Shown here: positions 7,879 through 13,410 of the stretch, piece after piece
Layout: each line of letters starts with the position of its first letter
How positions within the stretch are numbered: the stretch's first letter is position 1
Assembly (NCBI GenBank): GCA_017452305.1
Contig: JAFTMQ010000181.1
Location: 1-13,410, forward strand
From: Clostridia bacterium
Lineage (GTDB): Bacteria > Bacillota > Clostridia > Christensenellales > Borkfalkiaceae
DNA: 13,410 nt
Direction of reading: 5' to 3'
Program-made: the position numbers and the translations under genes
The notes under the pieces: generated by a model
What the model was told of the DNA's origin: nothing
Seen by the model: the letters and a program-made list of their open reading frames with translations, nothing else
The model's database searches: none

Positions 7879-10152
7879 ATGGGTAAAATTAATATATTGC
7901 CGTCCAAAGTCTATAACCGAATCGCCGCAGGCGAGGTGGTAGAAAGACCTTGCTCCGTTGTCAAGGAGTTAATTGAAAACTCTATCGACGCGGGCGCGAC
8001 GGAAATTGAAATTCATATCGAAAAGGGCGGTAAGCAGCTCATTCGCGTTATCGATAACGGCTGTGGTATCGAGCGTGACGATTTGCAGTCGGCATTATTG
8101 CCGCACGCGACGAGTAAAATTGCCGAGTCGGAGGAGTTGGAGCGGATTATGACCCTCGGTTTCCGTGGGGAAGCCGTAGCGTCTATCGCGTCCATTTCCA
8201 AAATGAGCATTACGTCCAAAACGGAGAACGGCAAATGTTATCGTTTGGATTCCAACGGCGGTGAAATGGGGCAAATCATGGAAGTCGCAGGTGAAAACGG
8301 TACGGACGTTTGCGTGGAAATGCTCTTTTTCAACGCGCCCGTGCGATTGAACTTCTTAAAGACGGACAAGGGAGAGGAAACGGAAATTACCAACTGCATT
8401 TCCCGCTTTATTTTAAACCGTTCGGATATCGCGTTCACGTATTACGCCGACGGGAAAAAGATTTTGCAATCTTTCTCGGGCGGTGACGAAGAAGCGTTGG
8501 TAAGTGTTTACGGCGCGTCTGTTTTGCGTGAATGCATTAAAATTGATGCGGAAAAGCACGGCGTTCGCGTCCGCGGTTATATCGGCAATCAAAATTATTA
8601 TAAGGCAAATAAAACCTATCAAAGCATATTTTTAAACGGTAGATATATTGTCAACGCGACGATTTCTTCCGCAATTTCCAATGCGTATGCATCCTATTTG
8701 ATGAAGCGCCAATATCCGTTCTACGTGTTGCATATCGACGTTCCGCAAGAGATAGTCGACGTCAACGTGCACCCTAATAAGGCGGACGTTCGTTTTTCAG
8801 ACAATAAAATTGTTTACGGCTGTATTTATACGATTATTTCTGCCGTTTTAGACGGAAATAGTAAGGCGCTTGAATACGTTGTGCCGACGGGCGTGCAACA
8901 AGAGGAGCAAGCGGAAAGCCCCGCGCAAACGCAAGGTAAACCCTTTGTTATGCCTAAAATGCCGATGGATTTTTCTTCCTCGTCTTCGCGTGAGCCGAAA
9001 GAAAAGGTATTCGACGTTCCCGATGTGGAAACGCCGCAAGAAAAATCTGCAAACGGGAAAGGGCTTGTCGGTTTTTCAACGATGTCCTATGAGGATGCAA
9101 AGCGGGAAATGGAGCTTTGTAAACCCGATTTTTCTATGCATGATTCCAATTTGCAACCGCAATATGAATTAGATTTGCCTGTGAAAGGCGTAACGCCTGC
9201 GTCGCAAGTAGGTCCGAATTATATCCATAGAACGTTTGAATTTACCAATTTCCCCAACCCCGACCGCGATCCCGAAAAATTGCACAAAATGTTCCCCGAT
9301 TTATATTTTGAACCGAGTGTAATCCGTGCGGAAGAGCCAAGTGGGCTTGTGGATACCGACTTAAACGCACCGATAACGCTTGGCGGAAAAGAGGAAACGG
9401 AAAACTACGGGCCGTATTATCCGAGCTACGTACCTCGCCCCGTCGAGCCGCCCAAGCCGCGCCCTATCCAAGAAGATCCGCGCGTGCCGATGCCCGTATA
9501 TCAAACGGACGTGTTTGAAAGCAATAAACGCTTGCTCGAACAAGAGGAAATGAAGGCAAAACAGCAAAAGATGGATATTTCCACCTTCCGTTTTGCGGGT
9601 AAGCTCTTTAATACGTATTTGCTTTACGAGCGCGACGGCGTAGTCTATATCATTGACCAACACGCCGCGCACGAGCGTATTATCTTCGATAAATTGCGCG
9701 AAAAAATGCGCAATCGCACCGTGGTGATGCAACCGATGATTTCCCCGTATGAAATCCAAGTCAACCACGTGGAAGCGGATTTCTTAAAGGAACGCGAGCA
9801 GGATTTGCTTGACCTCGGTATCACGATCGTGCATCACGAGGGGGACAAGTATAGAGTAACGACAACGCCCGTAGAAGCGTGGCGTATGGACGTGCACAGC
9901 TTTATGCACGAGATTTTGGCGAACGTCAACAATTATAAATCCATTCGCGCGGAAGAGCTTATACGCGATAAGCTTGCAACCTCGGCGTGCAAAGCGGCGG
10001 TTAAAGGCGGTATGAATATTAGCCAGCAAGAAATTGACGAATTGTTCAAGCAAATGGACGGGGATATGGGTATGAAGTGCCCTCACGGCCGTCCCATCGT
10101 TGTGACGATGACCAAGAGCACAATTGAAAAAATGTTCAAAAGGATTCGCTAA
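7879..10152 (+). CDS. mutL: DNA mismatch repair endonuclease MutL, with long proline-rich linker
   Basis: MutS-activated nicking endonuclease for methyl-independent mismatch repair, 757 residues from the ATG at 7879. The N-terminal GHKL ATPase has motif I around E30 and N34 (ELIENSIDAGAT), motif II D59-N-G-C-G63 and motif III GFRGEA at 94-99. A linker of about 240 residues (331-568) follows, with 11 prolines in about 32 residues near 510-541; the whole protein is well over 100 residues longer than B. subtilis MutL. The C-terminal domain carries the metal-binding motif DQHAAHE at 593-599, SACKAA with C704, CPHGRP from C734 and a terminal FKR at 753-755, as expected for endonucleolytic MutL. 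The last acidic position of the DQHA motif is Asp604 instead of the usual Glu. QPMISP at 618-623 matches the position and style of the B. subtilis clamp-binding motif QEMIVP. Confidence 0.97.
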   Translation: MGKINILPSKVYNRIAAGEVVERPCSVVKELIENSIDAGATEIEIHIEKGGKQLIRVIDNGCGIERDDLQSALLPHATSKIAESEELERIMTLGFRGEAVASIASISKMSITSKTENGKCYRLDSNGGEMGQIMEVAGENGTDVCVEMLFFNAPVRLNFLKTDKGEETEITNCISRFILNRSDIAFTYYADGKKILQSFSGGDEEALVSVYGASVLRECIKIDAEKHGVRVRGYIGNQNYYKANKTYQSIFLNGRYIVNATISSAISNAYASYLMKRQYPFYVLHIDVPQEIVDVNVHPNKADVRFSDNKIVYGCIYTIISAVLDGNSKALEYVVPTGVQQEEQAESPAQTQGKPFVMPKMPMDFSSSSSREPKEKVFDVPDVETPQEKSANGKGLVGFSTMSYEDAKREMELCKPDFSMHDSNLQPQYELDLPVKGVTPASQVGPNYIHRTFEFTNFPNPDRDPEKLHKMFPDLYFEPSVIRAEEPSGLVDTDLNAPITLGGKEETENYGPYYPSYVPRPVEPPKPRPIQEDPRVPMPVYQTDVFESNKRLLEQEEMKAKQQKMDISTFRFAGKLFNTYLLYERDGVVYIIDQHAAHERIIFDKLREKMRNRTVVMQPMISPYEIQVNHVEADFLKEREQDLLDLGITIVHHEGDKYRVTTTPVEAWRMDVHSFMHEILANVNNYKSIRAEELIRDKLATSACKAAVKGGMNISQQEIDELFKQMDGDMGMKCPHGRPIVVTMTKSTIEKMFKRIR

Positions 10153-11054
10153 TGTCGAGGGTTTTGGTGATATGCGGAGCAACGGCGTCGGGCAAGACGG
10201 CGCTTTCCGTTGCTTGCGCGCAAAAATTTAATGGGGAAATTATCTCTGCAGATTCCATGCTTGTATATCGCGGTATGGATATCGGTACGGCGAAGCCTAC
10301 GATGGAGGAGCGGAAAGGGATTCCGCACCATTTGATAGACTTTGTATCGCCCAAGGAAGCTTTTTCCGTCAGCGATTACGAAAAGACAGGGTTGCCTATT
10401 TTAGAACGAATACTTGCCGAGGGAAAAACACCTATTATTTGCGGCGGTACGGGCTTTTACGTAAATTCCTTATTGTATAAGCGGCAATTTGGCAATATCG
10501 GTGCAAATCAAGAGATTCGTGAAAAATACGAGCGTTTGGCGGAGGAAATGGGCAAGGAGTACGTACACTCTATATTGCGCGAGAAAGATCCCGAAAGTGC
10601 GGCAAAACTACATTTTAACGACGTAAAGCGTGTAATTCGCGCCTTAGAAATCTATGAAGGAACGGGCAAGGCGAAATCCTTGCAAGACGATACACCTACG
10701 CCGCGCTTTGATTTTGTTTCCGTTTCGATTGAATATCCACGCGAGGTTTTGTATAACCGCATCAACCTTCGCGTAGAGGAAATGTTTAAAAACGGTTTGA
10801 TGGACGAGGTGCAAAATTTGCTTGACGACGGTGTAACCGAGGATATGCAAAGTATGCAAGGCATAGGTTATAAGGAAGTTGCGGAAGGTTTACGTATTGG
10901 GGCAAATATCGGCGAGATTAAGGAATTGATCAAGAAAAACACCCGAAATTACGCAAAAAGACAGCAAACCTTCTTTAAACGCATGGAAAATCACGTATAT
11001 TTGTCTCCGACAGCGGACAATCTTGCGATCATTGAAGAATTGCTTAATAAGTAG
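10152..11054 (+). CDS. miaA: tRNA dimethylallyltransferase MiaA
   Basis: Transfers the dimethylallyl group from DMAPP to N6 of A37 in tRNAs that read UNN codons, making i6A, the substrate of MiaB encoded at the head of this operon. The protein is 300 residues, normal for the family. The P-loop GATASGKT is at 9-16. It is followed by SADSMLVYRGMDIGTAKPT and the PHHLIDFVSP segment, all family hallmarks. GGTGFYVNSLLY lines the substrate channel, and the C-terminal YAKRQQTFFKR contacts tRNA in relatives. The ATG shares one base with the mutL stop (TAATG) and uses AAAAGGA at 10138-10144 inside mutL, 7 bases upstream, so its translation is coupled to mutL. No hfq gene follows, unlike in many Firmicutes. 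No clear terminator is seen after it, so some read-through into the next gene is possible. Confidence 0.97.
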   Translation: MSRVLVICGATASGKTALSVACAQKFNGEIISADSMLVYRGMDIGTAKPTMEERKGIPHHLIDFVSPKEAFSVSDYEKTGLPILERILAEGKTPIICGGTGFYVNSLLYKRQFGNIGANQEIREKYERLAEEMGKEYVHSILREKDPESAAKLHFNDVKRVIRALEIYEGTGKAKSLQDDTPTPRFDFVSVSIEYPREVLYNRINLRVEEMFKNGLMDEVQNLLDDGVTEDMQSMQGIGYKEVAEGLRIGANIGEIKELIKKNTRNYAKRQQTFFKRMENHVYLSPTADNLAIIEELLNK

Positions 11055-11059
11055 TATGT

Positions 11060-11087
11060 CTGACAAAATACCTACGTGTGACATAAT
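11060..11087 (+). promoter_or_regulatory. Candidate promoter of the ynbB-like gene, with paired TGACA repeats
   Basis: CTGACA (11060-11065, 5 of 6) and CATAAT (11082-11087, 5 of 6) are separated by 16 bases. A TG one base before the -10 element makes it an extended -10. Both hexamers lie within near-identical 12-base direct repeats, GTCTGACAAAAT (11058-11069) and GTGTGACATAAT (11076-11087), matching at 10 of 12 positions. Initiation near 11094 would leave a leader of about 14 bases before the ATG at 11108. Confidence 0.5.
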
Positions 11088-11107
11088 AATTAAATGAGAG
11101 AGAAATT

Positions 11108-12334
11108 ATGACAGCAGAACAACTTATCAAACAAAGTGAAGAAGAATTGCGTCCGCAGTTTGCGCTTGCGGATGAAATTAGTGAGTTTAATCAAGAGAAG
11201 GTACTTAAAGCATTCAACAAGCATTCTATTGCCTTGCGCCACTTCAATCCTTCCACGGGCTACGGTTACGGTGACGAGGGGCGTTTTGTGCTCGGCGACG
11301 TTTTTGCAGCTTCGCTTGGCGCGGAAGCAGGTATCGTTTCGCCTGCAATTTTAAGCGGTACGCATGCGCTTACGGTGGCATTATTCGGCGTACTTCGTAC
11401 GGGTGATAGCGTGCTGTGCGTTTCGGGTATGCCTTACGATACCTTGCGCGGCGTTATCTACGGCGAGGGAAACGGCTCTTTAAAGGATTTCGGCATTTCC
11501 TTTGAATATACGAATTTGACAAAGGAAGAAAAATTCGATAAAGTAGCCATAAAAAATGCCGTCGCAAAAATGGGCGACAGCTTAAAAATGATTTATCTCC
11601 AACGTTCACGTGGATACGAGCTTCGCGACGCGTTTACGGTGGCGGAAATCGGGGATATTTGCGATTTTGTTCGCGGTTTAGGGTTTACGGGCTGTATTTT
11701 CGTCGATAATTGTTATGGCGAGTTCGTTGAAAAGCAAGAGCCTTGCGACGTCGGGGCGGACGTGGCGGTAGGTTCGCTCATTAAAAACCCTGGTGGCGGT
11801 ATCGCGCCTACGGGCGGTTATATCGTCGGCAAGGAAAAATATATCGATTTAATCGGCAGAAGATTGACTGCGCCCTCTATCGGCAACGAGGTCGGTTCGT
11901 ATGCGTATGGTTGGCGGTTGTTCTATCAAGGTTTATTTATGGCGCCGCATACGGTAAATCAAGCGATGAAGGGCAGCTTTTTGATTGGTAAATGTATGGA
12001 AGCACTCGGTTATGAAAACTTCCCTAAGCTTGACAAAACGCCGTCAGATATTACGCGCGCGATCCGTTTCAATACTGCAAAAGAGCTTTGCGACTTTATT
12101 CAATCGGTACAAGAGGCTTCGCCTGTCGATAGCTTTGTTACGCTCGAACCGTGGGATATGCCCGGGTATGATAGCAAGGTAATTATGGCGGCAGGCTGTT
12201 TTGTGGAGGGGGCTTCGATTGAGCTTTCCGCCGACGCGCCCGTCAAAGAACCGTACACCGCTTATTTCCAAGGCGGTTTGACCTACGAGCATTGCAAATA
12301 TGCCTTGAAAAAGATATTATCTAAACTTATGTAA
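11108..12334 (+). CDS. ynbB: PLP-dependent enzyme of the YnbB / methionine gamma-lyase-like family ("aluminum resistance protein")
   Basis: Fold-type I PLP enzyme related to Cys/Met metabolism lyases. The family is often annotated as aluminum resistance protein or methionine gamma-lyase family protein, but as far as I know its physiological substrate is unsettled. The protein is 408 residues, full length for the family. Family signatures are STGYGYGDEGR near residue 50, SGTHALTVALFG, GMPYDTLRGVI and QRSRGY. SLIKNPGGGIAPTGGY places the PLP-binding lysine at K226. The ATG at 11108 has a GAGAGAG purine run at 11096-11102. It lies 53 bases after miaA; ynbB-like genes downstream of mutSL-miaA are common in Firmicutes, where glnR or lexA is often also close. 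It has its own candidate promoter and a terminator, so it can be expressed apart from the repair operon. Confidence 0.9.
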   Translation: MTAEQLIKQSEEELRPQFALADEISEFNQEKVLKAFNKHSIALRHFNPSTGYGYGDEGRFVLGDVFAASLGAEAGIVSPAILSGTHALTVALFGVLRTGDSVLCVSGMPYDTLRGVIYGEGNGSLKDFGISFEYTNLTKEEKFDKVAIKNAVAKMGDSLKMIYLQRSRGYELRDAFTVAEIGDICDFVRGLGFTGCIFVDNCYGEFVEKQEPCDVGADVAVGSLIKNPGGGIAPTGGYIVGKEKYIDLIGRRLTAPSIGNEVGSYAYGWRLFYQGLFMAPHTVNQAMKGSFLIGKCMEALGYENFPKLDKTPSDITRAIRFNTAKELCDFIQSVQEASPVDSFVTLEPWDMPGYDSKVIMAAGCFVEGASIELSADAPVKEPYTAYFQGGLTYEHCKYALKKILSKLM

Positions 12335-12341
12335 GCAATTC

Positions 12342-12395
12342 CACGGAGAATAGAGTAAAAATACGCAAATCTCTACGCTCCGTGTGTGTTTTTTT
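12342..12395 (+). terminator. Rho-independent terminator after the ynbB-like gene
   Basis: The outer stem is CACGGAG (12342-12348) with CTCCGTG (12378-12384). The inner stem is TAGAG (12351-12355) with CTCTA (12371-12375), separated by a 2x2 internal loop, with a 15-base apical loop. A T-rich tail containing TTTTTTT runs to 12395. It starts 7 bases after the stop codon and should separate this gene from the downstream regulator. Confidence 0.8.
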
Positions 12396-12406
12396 CATAA
12401 AAATCC

Positions 12407-12427
12407 TGCTATTATGTTTATAGGAGG
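12407..12427 (+). promoter_or_regulatory. Possible extended -10 promoter and strong ribosome binding site of the XRE regulator gene
   Basis: TGCTATTAT (12407-12415) reads as an extended -10 element without a recognisable -35. AGGAGG (12422-12427) is a perfect Shine-Dalgarno sequence 6 bases before the ATG at 12434. If the -10 is real, the transcript would begin almost at the AGGAGG, which is tight. The ribosome binding site is secure; the promoter call is weak. Confidence 0.4.
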
Positions 12428-12433
12428 CGCAAG

Positions 12434-13075
12434 ATGGACCAAATAACAACGGGAAAATTCATTGCCGAAAGGCGCAAGGCGCGCGGACTTACGCAACGCG
12501 AGCTTGCGGATTTATTGAATATCAGCGACAAAACGGTTTCTAAATGGGAACGAGGGGGAGGCCTACCCGAGGTTTCGTTGATGCTACCGCTTTGCAAAGA
12601 ATTAGATATTTCCGTAAACGAGCTGTTATCGGGTAAAAAATTGAGCGACTCCGAGTATAAACAAAACGCGGAGGATAATATTTTGAGTTTAATTCAAGAA
12701 GAAAGGGCAAAAACAAAATTTCAAACGATAATTGCGGTGATTGTGGTTGTTGCCACCTTTTTTGCGGGGCTTACGTTGATAATGCTGTCGGGCTTTTTAG
12801 AGATGAAAACGCTTTATCGTATTTTGCTAATTGTTATTGGGGCAGTCGTAATATTAACAGGAATCGGTGTTGCCGTAGCGTTAGAAATCACTTGCGGCGC
12901 GTTTGAGTGCCGTAAATGCGGACATCGTTTTGTGCCGAGCGTAGGCGCGTATTTGATGGGTATTCACACGGCAACGACCCGACTTCTTAAATGCCCGAAA
13001 TGCAAAAAAACGAGTTGGTGCGCTCGCCGTATGAGCCTTTCTACGGAAGAAAAAGAAAACAATCAAAATGCATAA
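12434..13075 (+). CDS. XRE-family regulator with two membrane segments and a cysteine-rich (zinc-ribbon-like) tail
   Basis: Probable membrane-tethered transcriptional regulator of 213 residues; its target is unknown. Residues about 7-66 form an XRE/Cro-type helix-turn-helix (LTQRELADLLNISDKTVSKWERG is the HTH core). A charged linker leads to two hydrophobic segments, about 97-119 and 127-150. The C-terminal part has CxxC pairs at C159/C162 and C187/C190, with further cysteines at C154 and C197, which suggests a bound zinc ion or a redox-sensitive site. I recall similar HTH-membrane-CxxC proteins as common, poorly characterised regulators in clostridia. It has an excellent Shine-Dalgarno sequence, stands alone between two terminators, and could be autoregulated. 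With two membrane segments, the HTH and the cysteine tail would be on the same, presumably cytoplasmic, side. Confidence 0.85.
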   Translation: MDQITTGKFIAERRKARGLTQRELADLLNISDKTVSKWERGGGLPEVSLMLPLCKELDISVNELLSGKKLSDSEYKQNAEDNILSLIQEERAKTKFQTIIAVIVVVATFFAGLTLIMLSGFLEMKTLYRILLIVIGAVVILTGIGVAVALEITCGAFECRKCGHRFVPSVGAYLMGIHTATTRLLKCPKCKKTSWCARRMSLSTEEKENNQNA

Positions 13076-13076
13076 T

Positions 13077-13113
13077 AAAACACGGTTTTCCAAATGCGGA
13101 AAACCGTGTTTTT
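13077..13113. terminator. Strong bidirectional terminator between convergent genes
   Basis: A perfect 15-bp stem (13077-13091 with 13098-13112) with a 6-base loop AAATGC. The core CACGGTTTTCC pairs with GGAAAACCGTG. It is flanked by AAAA on the left and TTTTT on the right, so it has a U-run when read from either strand. It begins 2 bases after the stop codon of the XRE gene and lies 8 bases beyond the stop codon of the minus-strand gene at the right edge. Confidence 0.9.
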
Positions 13114-13120
13114 ACGTTTG

Positions 13121-13410
13121 TTATTTTATGCCGCGAACGACCATAGTGATCGAGGTGTTCGTGTCCCAATGCTTAATTTGGGATAGATAATCGCTAATTC
13201 TTGCTTCGTATTTTTCGTTAATGCGCTTTTTCATGACGTCAATTTCGTCTTTTAAAAAAGCGCTGGGTAATTTGTAGGCAACCGAGTCCACGGCTTCTAA
13301 ATCGTTTATGCGGTTTGCATTGATAATTTCAATGGCTTTCTCGATAGAAAACTTTGGATTATCGGGCGTTAAATCCGCGATTACGTAACCTGTAAAAACG
13401 TTTTTAAATG
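13121..13410 (-). CDS. C-terminal part of an unrecognised protein, cut by right edge
   Basis: On the minus strand a frame is open from the window edge to a TAA at 13123-13121, giving 95 codons with no in-frame start required inside the window. The composition looks coding: charged amphipathic stretches such as KDEIDVMKKRINEKYEARI, and a hydrophobic, possibly beta-strand C-terminus STIVMVVRGIK. It ends properly before a strong terminator, and the codon use (many GCC, GAA, AAC and ATT codons) resembles that of the other genes here. I do not recognise the family. No cysteine, membrane segment or catalytic motif is visible in this part, so no function is proposed. The rest of the gene lies to the right of the window. 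Confidence 0.75.
   Translation of the reverse strand, partial: FKNVFTGYVIADLTPDNPKFSIEKAIEIINANRINDLEAVDSVAYKLPSAFLKDEIDVMKKRINEKYEARISDYLSQIKHWDTNTSITMVVRGIK

Noticed and set aside
11040..11107. A terminator after miaA.
   Set aside because: No GC-rich hairpin with a T-run is visible; the only repeats are the TGACA elements interpreted as promoter sequence.

Overview
The window looks like a chromosomal housekeeping segment from a member of the Bacillota, most likely a clostridium-like lineage. The evidence is: a cysteine desulfurase gene directly before thiI; a ThiI without a rhodanese domain; the order miaB-mutS-mutL-miaA followed by a ynbB-type gene; a MutL with endonuclease motifs; and purine-rich ribosome binding sites. 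An uncultured gut-type clostridial group is possible, but nothing here fixes the genus.

Layout. (1) Bases 1-1538, plus strand: the 3' end of a cysteine desulfurase gene and thiI, which together deliver sulfur to tRNA. (2) Bases 1575-3815, minus strand: a class A penicillin-binding protein, convergent with thiI across a hairpin. (3) Bases 3816-3940: a compact divergent control region with two well-spaced promoters and a perfect 7-bp inverted repeat between their outer elements. (4) Bases 3941-11054, plus strand: miaB, mutS, mutL and miaA, separated by at most 21 bases or overlapping, almost certainly one operon. (5) Bases 11108-12334: a PLP enzyme of the YnbB/methionine gamma-lyase-like family with its own candidate promoter and a terminator. 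(6) Bases 12434-13075: an XRE-type regulator with two membrane segments and a cysteine-rich tail. (7) Bases 13121-13410, minus strand: the C-terminal end of an unrecognised protein, convergent with the regulator across a strong bidirectional terminator.

How the genes work together. The desulfurase and ThiI probably make 4-thiouridine in tRNA. MiaA and MiaB carry out successive modifications of adenosine 37 (isopentenylation, then methylthiolation), and MutS and MutL, encoded between them, perform methyl-independent mismatch repair. The penicillin-binding protein builds peptidoglycan outside the membrane.

I found no mobile element, CRISPR array, RNA gene, phage gene or clear novel system. The points most worth a second look are the divergent control region, the long proline-rich MutL linker with an Asp-for-Glu change in its metal motif, the membrane-anchored regulator, and the unidentified gene cut by the right edge. 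The longest stretches without a gene are 125 bases (3816-3940) and 99 bases (12335-12433).
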